42,230 bases of DNA, taken from assembly GCA_900772835.1 (NCBI GenBank), contig CAAGSA010000035.1, positions 1 to 42,230 on the forward strand, given 5' to 3'. The notes below the pieces were generated by a model. It searched no databases and was not told the origin of the DNA. It saw nothing but the letters and a program-made list of their open reading frames with translations. Source of the DNA: an uncultured Prevotella sp. GTDB taxonomy: Bacteria > Bacteroidota > Bacteroidia > Bacteroidales > Bacteroidaceae. Of the stretch, positions 1-8,378 are shown in pieces. How positions within the stretch are numbered: position 1 is the stretch's first letter; every line of letters starts with the position of its first letter. Position numbers and translations under genes: made by a program.

Positions 1-1
1 C

Positions 2-67
2 GTTGAAACTGCCAAGAAACACAATCAGACACCATTCAATGCAATTCAAGCCTTATTTGAGGCTTGA
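2..67 (+). CDS. C-terminal end of a truncated gene, possibly a transposase
   Basis: An open frame enters from the left edge and stops with TGA at 65-67. Only 21 residues are visible (start VETAKKHNQT, end NAIQALFEA). The basic ETAKKxN...F.A...LF pattern resembles the C-terminal tails of IS66-like and related transposases, but this is a weak resemblance from memory. A 9-bp inverted repeat (45-53 with 60-68) overlaps the stop codon. The rest of the gene lies outside the window, so the call cannot be settled here. Confidence 0.3.
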   Translation, partial: VETAKKHNQTPFNAIQALFEA

Positions 68-158
68 AAACTTGTCATGCACTATCGCTGAATAGTTACG
101 GGGTAACATTTAAATGTTGCTTTGTGTTAAAACGTGAGTGATTTATAAGAATTTGCTG

Positions 159-166
159 TAAATTTG
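159..166 (+). promoter_or_regulatory. -7 promoter box for the small unknown gene
   Basis: TAAATTTG fits the Bacteroidetes TAnnTTTG box. No TTTG is seen about 20 bp upstream. It places the transcript start near 172, so translation must begin later, at 227 or 239. Confidence 0.5.
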
Positions 167-226
167 CATTTGTCAGTCAGATTTGCGGCTATCGCTTTTC
201 TTCCTGTTTATTATAATCAAAAAAAA

Positions 227-643
227 ATGCAGCAGTCTATGGAAAAAGAATTATTAATCAACGGCACCGCCTACCTGTATCACCAACAGTATCTGAAGGA
301 GGACGGGTTCTGGGAATGTGTGTTCAGTGACGCTCAGGGCAATGTGGCAGAGGGGGCTTCAAGCCTTCTTGCCGGATGCGACGAACAGCTGGAGCAGGCA
401 AGGAGGGAACTCCGGGAGCGAATCCGGGAAAACGAACTGAAGCCCAGCATCGACAATGCGGTTGTAGTATGGAGGCAGCTTGATGCGGAGACACAGAGGA
501 GGATACGGGTTTTCTCGAAAAAGATCAAGGCCGAGGAAACCGGAACCTGGCATTCTTCCGACGAGGACTACCGGAACTGGCGTAACCGGATGCATGCCCA
601 CACCGGGATGTGGTTTACGAAGAGCCAGTACGACAAGCTGTAG
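227..643 (+). CDS. hypothetical protein, about 138 aa
   Basis: I do not recognise this protein. It is soluble, charged and has no signal peptide or membrane segment. The middle (about residues 50-75) is a Glu/Arg-rich helix likely to be amphipathic or coiled coil. The C-terminus has several Trp and Arg residues (WRNRMHAHTGMWF). An open frame extends upstream to 164, but a -7 box at 159-166 makes that start untenable. ATG 227 (MQQSMEKE) is used here, and ATG 239 is equally possible. It stands alone next to a possible transposase tail and faces the convergent radC gene 44 bp away. Confidence 0.6.
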   Translation: MQQSMEKELLINGTAYLYHQQYLKEDGFWECVFSDAQGNVAEGASSLLAGCDEQLEQARRELRERIRENELKPSIDNAVVVWRQLDAETQRRIRVFSKKIKAEETGTWHSSDEDYRNWRNRMHAHTGMWFTKSQYDKL

Positions 644-687
644 AGAACGGCACAGATAGGGAGAGGAGGGGGACGCCTCCAAGGGGG

Positions 688-1428
688 TTACAGTCTGCCT
701 TCCTCCATATAGCTGTAGTAGGCGCCGTCGGTGACGACCACGTGGTCGAGCATGTATATGCGCATCGTCTGGCACGCCTTCTGCAGGCGCTGCGTTATGC
801 GGCCGTCGTCGCCGCTGGGACGGGCGTTGTTGCTGGGATGGTTGTGGCAGAGGGCGAGCACGGTGGCGTTGCAGAGCAGTGCCTCCTTGAGGATTACGCG
901 CACGTCGACGGCGGTCTCGCTTATTCCGCCGTGCGACAGCTGCACCGCCTTGATGAGCCCGAAGTTCTGGTTGAGCAGCAGCACCCACGCCTGTTCCACC
1001 GCCAAGTCCTGCATCCGGGGATGCATGTATTCGTATATGGCGAGGGCGGAATCCATACGCGTGCGCTCCTCTGCCTTTTCCTGCTGGCGGCGCTTGCCCA
1101 GTTCGCATGCGGCGATTATCGCAACCGCCTTTGCCGGCCCGATGCCGCGGTATGCTCCGCCGGCAAGCTGTCCGAGGGTCATCTTGCCGAGGGTGTTCAG
1201 ATTGTTGTTGCAGTCGCTCAGCACGCGTTTCATCAGCGCCACGGCGCTCTCGCCCGGCGAGCCGCTGCCTATGAGAATGGCAAGCAGTTCGGCATTGGTC
1301 AGCGCGTGCGCCCCCATTGCCATGAGTTTCTCGCGCGGACGGTCTTCTTCTGCCCATTCCTTTATGTTGAGTGTGGGTTTCGCTGCCGCTGCAGGAATGG
1401 CGGCGGTCGGTGTGTTTCCGTTTTTCAT
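688..1428 (-). CDS. radC: RadC family protein (JAB/MPN domain)
   Basis: RadC family proteins were named as DNA repair factors, but their role is unproven; they carry a JAMM metallopeptidase-like fold. Visible here are an N-terminal helix-hairpin-helix-like region (about residues 30-115, with WAEEDRPREKL and RGIGPAKA) and the C-terminal JAB domain with its metal-binding block HNHPSNNARPSGDD (about residues 195-208). The length of 246 aa is close to the family norm, with a short Ala-rich N-terminal extension. I chose ATG 1428 rather than 1461 because the latter lies inside a strong hairpin (1447-1477). It is the last gene of the leftward efp-GT2-radC series, 59 bp after the glycosyltransferase. 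Confidence 0.9.
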   Translation of the reverse strand: MKNGNTPTAAIPAAAAKPTLNIKEWAEEDRPREKLMAMGAHALTNAELLAILIGSGSPGESAVALMKRVLSDCNNNLNTLGKMTLGQLAGGAYRGIGPAKAVAIIAACELGKRRQQEKAEERTRMDSALAIYEYMHPRMQDLAVEQAWVLLLNQNFGLIKAVQLSHGGISETAVDVRVILKEALLCNATVLALCHNHPSNNARPSGDDGRITQRLQKACQTMRIYMLDHVVVTDGAYYSYMEEGRL

Positions 1429-1446
1429 AGGGGTCAGTTTCAAGTT

Positions 1447-1486
1447 GGCGGGGAGGTACAAACTGTGCCGCCCCGCCGTTTTTTTT
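1447..1486 (+). terminator. rho-independent terminator pointing right, between GT2 and radC
   Basis: GGCGGGG (1447-1453) pairs with CCCCGCC (1471-1477), and eight T residues follow at 1479-1486 on the + strand. The T run is on the side that would stop rightward transcripts, that is, antisense to radC and GT2. In the mRNA direction it is only a hairpin in the spacer between the two genes. Confidence 0.6.
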
Positions 1487-1487
1487 G

Positions 1488-2528
1488 CTATTTATAGAAT
1501 GTCTTCTCGAATGCGCTGAATTCGTCTTTGCCCATCACGCAGCGTTTCCACCACGCCTCGATGAATCCACATCCGTAGCCCATCAGCTGCACGAACGAGG
1601 CGAGTATGCTCTCGAAGCCTATCTTCAGACTGCGGTTCCGGCATGTGGAGTCGACGAGGATGAGCAGGCTGTAGGCGAGGATGGGTATCCACGGACCGGC
1701 ACAGAGCCAGTACCAGCGGTGCACGTCATCGTACTGCATGAGCAGTCTGCCTGCCGCCGAAAGGAGCACGAGCAGCACTACGCCCACGGTGAACACCATC
1801 GGCAGCAGATGCACGAGCTTGAGCGACTCGGGGTATTTCTTGTAGAGGTTGATGCGTGCAATGCCGCTGTTGTACACCTGGCGGAAGAACTTGCGGAAGT
1901 CGGTGCGCCGCTTGTGCCACACCCACGATTCGGGGAAGAGGCGGCAGCTGCATCCTGCCCTGAAGATGCGTATGCTGAAGTCGATGTCCTCGCCGAAGCG
2001 CATTTTGGAGAATCCGCCCAGACGGTTGTACACGTCGCGCCTCACACCCATATTGAATGAGCGCGGATAGAACTTGTCGAGTTTCTTTTTCCTGCTGCCG
2101 CGTATGCCGCCTGTGGTGAAGAAGCTCGTCATCGAATAGCTTATTGCCTTCTGCGTGTCGGTGAACGAGGGGTGGGCGCTGTCGGGTCCGCCGAAGGCGT
2201 CGGCAGGCTCGCGCTGCAGCTCACGGCTCAGGCTGGCAATGTATCCCGGGGGAAGCACCACGTCGGAATCGAGTATTATCACGTATTCGCCCTTTGCGCG
2301 CTCCACGCCGTAGTTGCGGCTCTGTCCGGGACCGCTGTTCGGCTTCATGAAGTAGCGGATGTCGAGCTGTCCCTCGTATCCCCGGCACACCTCGCGGCAG
2401 GTCTGTGTGCTGCCGTCCTCCACCACTATCACCTCAAAGCCTCCCTCCGTCTGCTCCGTCAGGCTCCGCAGCAGTTCGTCTACCTCGTCGGGACGGTTGA
2501 ACACGGGCACTATTATCGAGTATTTCAT
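1488..2528 (-). CDS. family 2 glycosyltransferase with C-terminal membrane segments
   Basis: Transfers a sugar from a nucleotide donor to an unidentified acceptor, probably a cell-surface glycan. The GT-A fold is plain: the start YSIIVPVFNRPDEV, the nucleotide-binding VVEDGS at residues 35-40, the SRNYG block near 70-74, and a DSD metal-binding motif at residues 87-89. GFSKMRFGEDIDFSIR near the middle is the acceptor-side ED motif of GT2 enzymes. Two or three hydrophobic helices after residue 230 (HLLPMVFTVGVVLLVLL and a second near ILAYSLLILV) anchor it in the inner membrane with the catalytic domain in the cytosol. It lies between efp and radC in one leftward series. The acceptor cannot be deduced. 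Confidence 0.9.
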   Translation of the reverse strand: MKYSIIVPVFNRPDEVDELLRSLTEQTEGGFEVIVVEDGSTQTCREVCRGYEGQLDIRYFMKPNSGPGQSRNYGVERAKGEYVIILDSDVVLPPGYIASLSRELQREPADAFGGPDSAHPSFTDTQKAISYSMTSFFTTGGIRGSRKKKLDKFYPRSFNMGVRRDVYNRLGGFSKMRFGEDIDFSIRIFRAGCSCRLFPESWVWHKRRTDFRKFFRQVYNSGIARINLYKKYPESLKLVHLLPMVFTVGVVLLVLLSAAGRLLMQYDDVHRWYWLCAGPWIPILAYSLLILVDSTCRNRSLKIGFESILASFVQLMGYGCGFIEAWWKRCVMGKDEFSAFEKTFYK

Positions 2529-2567
2529 ACTGTAGCAATTATTGAAAACATATCAAGAAGAAGAGCG

Positions 2568-2632
2568 AAAAGCCCGCCGGCACTTTATTCCCCCACGGGG
2601 GAGGCGCCATCGGATTTTCCGCTCTTGTTCTG
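2568..2632 (-). terminator. structured spacer, possible efp terminator
   Basis: The gap between efp and the glycosyltransferase holds a long imperfect hairpin. The outer arms are AAGAGCG(G)AAAA-like sequences with one bulge, and the inner part contains CCCCCACGGGGG. It could partly terminate efp or stabilise an mRNA end. There is no clean T run. Confidence 0.35.
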
Positions 2633-2663
2633 TTTTTTCTTGTCCAGCTTCCTGCCGTGGGAT

Positions 2664-3230
2664 TTACTCCTTCACGCGGCTCAGGTAGCTACCGTCGCGT
2701 GTGTCAACCTGGATAAGGTCGCCCTCGTTGATGAACAGTGGCACGCGCACCTCTGCGCCGCTCTCCAGTGTTGCCGGCTTTGTGGCGTTTGTTGCGGTGT
2801 CGCCCTTGATTCCCGGCTCGCTGTGCACCACGCGCAGGTTTGTCTTCACCGGCATCTCAGCATAGAGCACGGTCTCTGTGTCGGCGTCGGAAACAACCTC
2901 CACGATGTCAGACTCCTTCATGAACTCCACTCCCGAAACGAGCTCTGCCGCGATAGGAGTCTGGTCGTATGTCTCCTGGTTCATGAAGATGTAGTCCTCG
3001 CCCTCCTTGTAGAGATACTGGTATGGGCGACGTGTGATCGACACGTCTTCGAGCTTCTCGCCGATGTTGTAGCGACGCTCGAGCACTCGTCCGTCGGTCA
3101 CGTTCTTCAGTTTGATGTTCATAATGGTGTTTCCCTTGCCCGGCTTGCGGTGCTGGAAATCGATGCAAACCCAAATGCCGCCGTCCATACGAACAGCAAC
3201 GCCTTTCTTAATGTCCTGTGAATTAATCAT
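2664..3230 (-). CDS. efp: translation elongation factor P
   Basis: EF-P binds next to the P-site tRNA and relieves ribosome stalling at consecutive prolines. The 188 aa match the family length, with three beta-barrel domains. The tip loop of domain I reads HRKPGKGN, so the residue usually modified is Lys32. The C-terminal domain carries the typical TNATKPATLESGAEVRVPLF stretch. It has its own promoter, divergent from rpmH. No lysine-modifying enzyme is visible in this window, so the state of Lys32 is unknown. Confidence 0.97.
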   Translation of the reverse strand: MINSQDIKKGVAVRMDGGIWVCIDFQHRKPGKGNTIMNIKLKNVTDGRVLERRYNIGEKLEDVSITRRPYQYLYKEGEDYIFMNQETYDQTPIAAELVSGVEFMKESDIVEVVSDADTETVLYAEMPVKTNLRVVHSEPGIKGDTATNATKPATLESGAEVRVPLFINEGDLIQVDTRDGSYLSRVKE

Positions 3231-3284
3231 TTTGTTTATTTCTTGTTAATTTAATCCTCCATGGCCGGGCGGCCCGAACCGCAA

Positions 3285-3307
3285 ATTGCGCCTGCATGCG
3301 GCGCAAT
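3285..3307. other. hairpin in the efp leader
   Basis: ATTGCGCC (3285-3292) pairs with GGCGCAAT (3300-3307) around a 7-base loop, inside the roughly 97-base efp leader. It may affect expression. No T run follows, so it is not a terminator. Confidence 0.45.
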
Positions 3308-3333
3308 ATTGTGTTTCTGCCCCCTTTTCGCCT

Positions 3334-3342
3334 GCAAAGTTA
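3334..3342 (-). promoter_or_regulatory. efp promoter, -7 box
   Basis: On the minus strand this reads TAACTTTGC, matching TAnnTTTG. The -33 region is weak. Confidence 0.6.
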
Positions 3343-3392
3343 CAACAAATTCAGAAAAAACCATAAAAGAACCGCGCAAAATTCGGTTTACT

Positions 3393-3424
3393 TTTGGTGA
3401 AATGAAAAGAAATGAGTAATTTTG
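3393..3424 (+). promoter_or_regulatory. rpmH promoter
   Basis: TTTG at 3393-3396, a 20-bp spacer, then TAATTTTG at 3417-3424. This is a full match to the Bacteroidetes housekeeping promoter, and rpmH starts 45 bp further on. Confidence 0.8.
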
Positions 3425-3469
3425 CAGCCCAAAGTGTATAAACAATAACAAATAAAATAAATACAAACG

Positions 3470-3625
3470 ATGAAAAGAACATTTCAGCCACACAACAGAA
3501 GACGTGCAAACAAGCACGGTTTCCGCGAGAGAATGGCAACAAAGAACGGTCGCCGCGTGCTTGCTGCGCGCCGCGCAAAGGGTCGCAAGAAGCTCACTGT
3601 TTCTGACGAGCACCACGGCAAGTAA
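3470..3625 (+). CDS. rpmH: 50S ribosomal protein L34
   Basis: A 51-residue, very basic protein of the large ribosomal subunit. The sequence opens MKRTFQPHNRRRANKHGF and continues RERMATKNGRRVLAARRAKGRKKL, which is diagnostic for L34. The short tail ending DEHHGK is typical of Bacteroidetes versions. It is transcribed alone, from a full consensus promoter, and closed by a strong terminator 40 bp downstream. dnaA or rnpA, its usual partners in other phyla, are not adjacent. Confidence 0.97.
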   Translation: MKRTFQPHNRRRANKHGFRERMATKNGRRVLAARRAKGRKKLTVSDEHHGK

Positions 3626-3664
3626 TTCTTGCAACCACCTTTATTAGGTATTTAAAGTCACAAA

Positions 3665-3712
3665 GGCTGGGGGGAATAAGGCGCAAGCCATATTCCCCCC
3701 AGCCATTTTTTT
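3665..3712 (+). terminator. rpmH terminator
   Basis: A 14-bp perfect stem (3665-3678 with 3691-3704) encloses an inner GGC-GCAA-GCC tetraloop helix, and a run of T follows (3706-3712). Confidence 0.9.
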
Positions 3713-3791
3713 GTATTCCGTGCAATGAGGATACTGGATTCCGTATCCGTGTCGCCATGGCCTCCCCCAAGGAAGAAGCGGGGGCACCGGC

Positions 3792-4271
3792 TCAGTCTAT
3801 CTCCGGCAATATCCGCCGCAAGGCATCGCGCACCTCGTCGTTGGCAGCTCCGGAGCTCTTCACCAGGAACACGGTGTCGTAGCCGGCGATGCTGCCGAGA
3901 ATCTGCGGAATGTCGGTACTGTCGATGTTGGCGGCTATGCTGGCGGCATAGCCGGGGCGCGTCTTTATCACCACCATGCTGCCCGAGAAGTTTATCGAGC
4001 GGAAGCCCGACTCCAGTGCTCTCTCGCGCACCAGTGCATTGTCGGGCATACGCCTGTAGGTGGTCTCGCCGGGCAGCACATAGCGGTATCTGCCGCCTGC
4101 CGTAGCCGCCTTGGCCACCTTCAGCTGCTTCATGTCGCGGCTCAGCGTAGCCTGCGTTATCACGTAACCCTCGGCGCGCAAGGCCGCGAGCACATCCTCC
4201 TGACAGCTCAGCTCTCCGCCCGATATGAGCATCTTGAGCACGTCCATACGCTTGTTTTTCTCTCTCATCAT
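3792..4271 (-). CDS. argR: arginine repressor
   Basis: An arginine-responsive repressor of ArgR type. The N-terminal winged helix-turn-helix (about residues 5-70) includes the family motif ITQATLSRDMKQLKVAK. The C-terminal oligomerisation and arginine-binding domain (about 85-159) ends with GSIAGYDTVFLVKSS. The frame stays open upstream, but that part overlaps the preceding gene; ATG 4271 lies 4 bp after that gene's stop, and ATG 4268 is an alternative. The protein of 158-159 aa is the usual size. It is cotranscribed with the Bax-inhibitor-1 gene. I saw no obvious ARG box in the window. Confidence 0.95.
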   Translation of the reverse strand: MMREKNKRMDVLKMLISGGELSCQEDVLAALRAEGYVITQATLSRDMKQLKVAKAATAGGRYRYVLPGETTYRRMPDNALVRERALESGFRSINFSGSMVVIKTRPGYAASIAANIDSTDIPQILGSIAGYDTVFLVKSSGAANDEVRDALRRILPEID

Positions 4272-4275
4272 TGCC

Positions 4276-4992
4276 TTAATCTCTGTTGTTACCGAAGATG
4301 CGGAGCAGCATAAGGAAGAGATTGATGAAGTCGAGATAGAGGGTGAGCGAGCCGAGCAGGGCAAGCTTCTGCGCCTCTTCCGACATGTTGTCTGCCTCGT
4401 AGAGCATGCGCTTTATCTTCTGAGTGTCATAGGCAGTGAGTCCCACGAACACCGCCACTCCCACGTAACTCACGATGAGATGGAGCATCGACGAGCCGAG
4501 GAACATGTTCACCACCGTGGCTATGATGATGCCGATGAGCGCCATAAAGAGCAGTTTGCCCAGCGAGGTGAGGTCTGCCTTGGTGGTGTAGCCCACGAAC
4601 GCCATCACGGCAAACGTGCCGGCGGTGATGAAGAACACCGTGGCGATGGAGCTGAGCGTGTAGGCATAGAACAATACCGAGAGCGTGGCGCCGTTCAGTA
4701 TCGAATAGAGCACGAACAGCAGTGTGGCTGTGGCTATCGAGAGGCGGCGTATGGCTCCGCTGATTGCCATCACCAGCCCCAGTTCACCGATGATGAGCCC
4801 CCAGAAGAGCAGTCGGTTGGTTATGATGGTGTGGGCGAGCCCCGGATTGCTCGATATGCCGTATGCAGTGAAACCGGTAATCACCAGCGCGAGGGTCATC
4901 CACACGTACACCTTGCGCATCAGGGCAGGGAACGCGAGCGACACGAGGCCTTCCTTCTCTTCTATCATCCTGTAGAGTTTTTCTTCGTTCAT
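4276..4992 (-). CDS. Bax inhibitor-1 / YccA family membrane protein
   Basis: A seven-helix inner-membrane protein of the BI-1 (TMBIM) family. Some bacterial members conduct calcium in a pH-dependent way; the role of most is unknown. The N-terminus is a short cytosolic helix (MNEEKLYRMIEEKEG), followed by seven hydrophobic segments. The segment near residues 90-110 has the typical YSILNGATLSVLFYAYT, and TAYDTQKIKRM near residue 190 is a family hallmark, followed by SLTLYLDFINLFLMLLRIFG. The 238 aa match the family. It is first in a two-gene leftward operon with argR. Confidence 0.93.
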   Translation of the reverse strand: MNEEKLYRMIEEKEGLVSLAFPALMRKVYVWMTLALVITGFTAYGISSNPGLAHTIITNRLLFWGLIIGELGLVMAISGAIRRLSIATATLLFVLYSILNGATLSVLFYAYTLSSIATVFFITAGTFAVMAFVGYTTKADLTSLGKLLFMALIGIIIATVVNMFLGSSMLHLIVSYVGVAVFVGLTAYDTQKIKRMLYEADNMSEEAQKLALLGSLTLYLDFINLFLMLLRIFGNNRD

Positions 4993-5047
4993 AGTTCTTT
5001 CTTTACTTTTTAGGGTTAATTCAATATCATCTTTATACTATCGGAAT

Positions 5048-5056
5048 GCAAACATA
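5048..5056 (-). promoter_or_regulatory. -7 box of the BI-1/argR operon
   Basis: The minus strand reads TATGTTTGC, matching TAnnTTTG. The leader is about 50 bases. Confidence 0.5.
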
Positions 5057-5153
5057 CGCAATTTTATTGACAACAGTATGCTGTTTAATAAAAAACCTTG
5101 AATATTAACATCTGTTTTCCACCTAAAGATGAACAACGTATCGGAAAAATCAT

Positions 5154-5185
5154 TACCTTTGCGCAAGGATTAGGGAGATATCCCT
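5154..5185 (+). promoter_or_regulatory. -7 box and 5' end hairpin for the large secreted protein gene
   Basis: TACCTTTG at 5154-5161 is the -7 box. The transcript should start near 5168, giving a leader of about 104 bases that opens with a small hairpin, AGGGA-GATA-TCCCT (5172-5185), possibly a 5' end stabiliser. Confidence 0.5.
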
Positions 5186-5271
5186 TATTCTACACCTACC
5201 TATTATATATATGCAGGCGACAAACAAGAGATATACACTTTAACAATAACTTAAATCAAAAGTAAAGCTCT

Positions 5272-8046
5272 ATGAACAAAAGGATTCTACTCATCTGGGC
5301 GCTGCTGTTATGCCTCATAACAGGAACGTCGGCAAAAGACATCACGATCGACTTCAGCACGATGTCGCTCACAAACGGCTCTGACGTGACCGAAGTGACC
5401 ACACTGAAAGGCGCAACGGTAGTGTTCAGCAAAGGCACGAACACCAACAACAGCCCGAAGTATTACGCCAGCGGTACGGCAGTACGCATCTACGGCGGAA
5501 ACACCATGACAGTTTCGGCTGAAAAGAAAATCACAGCAATAACACTGACATTCGGCACCGGAGACGGCACGAACGAACTGAAAACCGACTGCGGCACATT
5601 CAAATCGCCTACATGGACCGGTAGCTCAAATGCCGTTATATTCACCGTGGACGGAAGCAAGGGACATAGGCGCATAATGTCGCTCACAGTGACCACCGAA
5701 GATGAAGAAGGAGGAGAAGGCGGAGGAGAAGAACCGGCACTGACCGGCGACATCACGCTCGATCTGACCGAGGCATGCGACATCACGGCAAGACTGAACG
5801 AACTGAAGGCAAAATACTCGAAGATAGGCAAGACGAGCATCACCCTGGCACCAGGCGTGAGCTACACAATGAGCGGACCTATCGAAGTGCCGGGCGCACT
5901 TAGCATCAGCACCACCGGCGACGGCAACGCCACCATCGACGCAAGCCAGAACATGGGCGCGTTTATCTCGCTCTCTGCAACTCCCGACGAGGCACTCAAG
6001 GGCACAGGAGATTTCTACCACATAAAGGGCGACAACGCAATCAGCGTGAACAACTTGAACATCAACGGTATGAAAGGCGAATTCATCACCGACAACGGCA
6101 TACCATACTGCGTGCAGGCGATGTATATCGACAACTGTACGGTGATGCTCACAAGCAATGCCGCAACAAACGTGCAGAACACTTCTGTAATCTACTTCAA
6201 GAAGGGATTCGTGAACACACTGAGCGTGACGAACTCCACATTCTGGAACAACGGCGAGGCTGACCAGGGCAACTTCATCAGCTACAGCTACAACGGCGTG
6301 GGAACACGCGCCGGATACTTCAGCGACAACGTGACGCTGGCGAACAACACCTTCTACAACATCGCAAGAGAGAGCGCCTTCGCAAACTATTCCGGACTGA
6401 AGGGACAGAAGACCACGTTCATCACCGTGAAAAACAACATATTCATGAACAGCGGTATCGGACAGATTCCAAGAAGAATCCTCGGCAGCCGCAGAGCTAA
6501 CGAATACCCAGAAGGGAACATCACATTCAAGAACAACACCTATATCACGAAGACCGTGGAGGAAGGTGTGGAGACAATCACATACGAAAGCACAAACGGA
6601 AACGTTGACGACTACGACATGAGCGGAACCGCCATCGAGGAAGACCCGATGTTCGCCGACGCAGCAAACGGCAACTTCACTCTCGGTGCAGAAACAAAGC
6701 AGGCCAAGCTCAAGACCGGCGCTCCGCGCTGGTGGGTTGACGTGGTGACAGAGCCGGTAGACATCGTGCTGGCACCCGAAACAGGCACTGACCTGACAGT
6801 GGCCGTGAACGACGCAAAGACAGCCGCAGGCGCTACAAAGAACATCACCATCAATCTCGCTGCTGGCGGCGAATACACCGTGAGCGGAACCATCGAGAGC
6901 GAGGGCAACATCACCATCGCCGGCGCAGAAGGCAACCCGGCAACAATCAACGCCACCGCACTCACCACTCCTCTCACACAGCTCAAGGCTGCCGAGACGG
7001 AAGAGGCAGAATTCACAGCCATCGGCGACGTGACATTCAAGAACATCAAAGTGACAAACCTTGCCACACAGCTCTTCTATGCAAACAAGCGCAAGGTGGT
7101 TATCGACAACCTCGTGTTCAACAACAGCATCCTGCAGATGAACGGAGGCAACAAGACCGTGTTCGACACCAACGGAGGCGGCGTTGTGGGCAAACTCGAC
7201 ATCCAGAACTCCACAATCTATGCAGACCCGCAGCACACGGGCGCACTCTACAGCTCGCAGAGCGGACAGAAGGCTACCGACGCCGGACTTGAGATGCAGA
7301 CAATCTCTATCCAGAACTCTACACTCTACAACATAGCATACGGCAAGAACGTGAACACACACCGCTCCGCCAACCAGAAGTGGCTCGCATTCGTGGTGAA
7401 GAACAACATCGTGATCGACTGCGGAAAGGACGGACAGTTCGTAAAGGGACTGAACGGCGGACAGAGCGGCAAGAACCCGACATGGAACATCGACACCAAC
7501 TCATTCTTCCGCACCGTAGACGGCACTATCGAGAACCACAGCGCAATGGAAACAACCGGCGACGAGGAAGAGGAAGTGAAGAACAACGTTGAGGGAGTGA
7601 CCACATTCGCATCACTCGCATCCGGCGACTTCACAATAGCTGCCGGCACACGCCAGGCAAAGATGAAGATCGGTGACCCACGCTGGCTGGTTGAGTTCGT
7701 GGCTCCAGACCTCACCGCAGCAAAAAACCTCCTCGCTGCCGAGATACAGAAGGCAATGGACCTCGTGAGCGGTGCAGCACAGGACAACGAGGCTGCAAAC
7801 GTGCTGAGAGAGGCTATCAACAAGGCAAAGGGCGTTTACAACACTGCCGAGTTCGAGGACGAAATAACAAAGGCAATAGAGGAGCTGAAGGCTGCCGAAG
7901 ACGCCTACACCACTACTGCCATCAACGCCATCGAAGCTGCCAACAACGGTAACGACGCATGGTACACACTACAGGGCACACGCATCCAGAAGCCTGCACT
8001 GAAGGGCGTATTCATCCACAACGGAAAGAAAGTGGTGCTCAAATAA
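5272..8046 (+). CDS. secreted protein with duplicated beta-helix-like module (DUF4957/DUF5123 type)
   Basis: An exported 924-aa protein. The signal peptide is MNKRILLIWALLLCLITGTSA. Residues 22-146 form a beta-rich domain, and an acidic Gly/Glu linker follows. Two related modules come next (about 160-485 and 490-805). Each has repeated strands rich in Asn, Gly, Thr and Ile (NNxFYN, KNNIF, IQNSTLYN), as in right-handed parallel beta-helices of pectate lyases, and they end alike: KQAKLKTGAPRWWV and RQAKMKIGDPRWLV. Residues 810-890 form a helical bundle resembling FIVAR. The tail WYTLQGTRIQKP...GVFIHNGKKVVLK is the short C-terminal signature common on secreted Prevotella proteins. Polysaccharide binding or lysis is plausible given the pectin enzyme 11 kb away. 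No catalytic residues were identified. Confidence 0.8.
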   Translation: MNKRILLIWALLLCLITGTSAKDITIDFSTMSLTNGSDVTEVTTLKGATVVFSKGTNTNNSPKYYASGTAVRIYGGNTMTVSAEKKITAITLTFGTGDGTNELKTDCGTFKSPTWTGSSNAVIFTVDGSKGHRRIMSLTVTTEDEEGGEGGGEEPALTGDITLDLTEACDITARLNELKAKYSKIGKTSITLAPGVSYTMSGPIEVPGALSISTTGDGNATIDASQNMGAFISLSATPDEALKGTGDFYHIKGDNAISVNNLNINGMKGEFITDNGIPYCVQAMYIDNCTVMLTSNAATNVQNTSVIYFKKGFVNTLSVTNSTFWNNGEADQGNFISYSYNGVGTRAGYFSDNVTLANNTFYNIARESAFANYSGLKGQKTTFITVKNNIFMNSGIGQIPRRILGSRRANEYPEGNITFKNNTYITKTVEEGVETITYESTNGNVDDYDMSGTAIEEDPMFADAANGNFTLGAETKQAKLKTGAPRWWVDVVTEPVDIVLAPETGTDLTVAVNDAKTAAGATKNITINLAAGGEYTVSGTIESEGNITIAGAEGNPATINATALTTPLTQLKAAETEEAEFTAIGDVTFKNIKVTNLATQLFYANKRKVVIDNLVFNNSILQMNGGNKTVFDTNGGGVVGKLDIQNSTIYADPQHTGALYSSQSGQKATDAGLEMQTISIQNSTLYNIAYGKNVNTHRSANQKWLAFVVKNNIVIDCGKDGQFVKGLNGGQSGKNPTWNIDTNSFFRTVDGTIENHSAMETTGDEEEEVKNNVEGVTTFASLASGDFTIAAGTRQAKMKIGDPRWLVEFVAPDLTAAKNLLAAEIQKAMDLVSGAAQDNEAANVLREAINKAKGVYNTAEFEDEITKAIEELKAAEDAYTTTAINAIEAANNGNDAWYTLQGTRIQKPALKGVFIHNGKKVVLK

Positions 8047-8060
8047 GACACTAACAAACG

Positions 8061-8080
8061 GTGTTCCAGACAAGGAACAC
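8061..8080. other. hairpin in the 3' untranslated region
   Basis: GTGTTCC (8061-8067) pairs with GGAACAC (8074-8080), between the stop codon and the terminator. Confidence 0.5.
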
Positions 8081-8097
8081 ACGCCATAAACTACAGG

Positions 8098-8133
8098 AAG
8101 ACTGCCGGACAGTATGTTCCGGCAGTCTTTTTT
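8098..8133 (+). terminator. terminator of the large secreted protein gene
   Basis: A 12-bp perfect stem (8098-8109 with 8118-8129) runs into a T tract ending at 8133. Confidence 0.9.
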
Positions 8134-8319
8134 ATGTTTACCACAAAGAAAAAACATTATTTCCTATCCATGCATTTAACGGAAGAGCCTTTTTTATTGA
8201 ACACCACTTACAATACAACACACACAATTTTTACACGACACACACTACAACACGGAATCCCGGACGAAGCCTTTTTAAGCCCGGCGGAAAAGAAAGTGGA
8301 GTTTTTTTCGGCGAATCCT
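8134..8319. other. gene-free AT-rich spacer
   Basis: Between the terminator and the next promoter I see no gene, no RNA element and no repeat I could align. Confidence 0.5.
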
Positions 8320-8351
8320 TTTGTATTGTCTTTGATTTACACTAACTTTGC
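8320..8351 (+). promoter_or_regulatory. promoter of the PASTA-rluD-ddl block
   Basis: TTTG at 8320-8323, a 19-bp spacer and TAACTTTG at 8343-8350. The first start codon follows 28 bp later. Confidence 0.8.
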
Positions 8352-8378
8352 CCATTATATACAAACAAACAGCAATTA

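Noticed and set aside
5626..7362. Minus-strand open frame of 578 codons within the large secreted protein gene
   Set aside because: Shadow frame rich in Cys, Val and His, without promoter or motifs; the + strand frame has a signal peptide and repeats.
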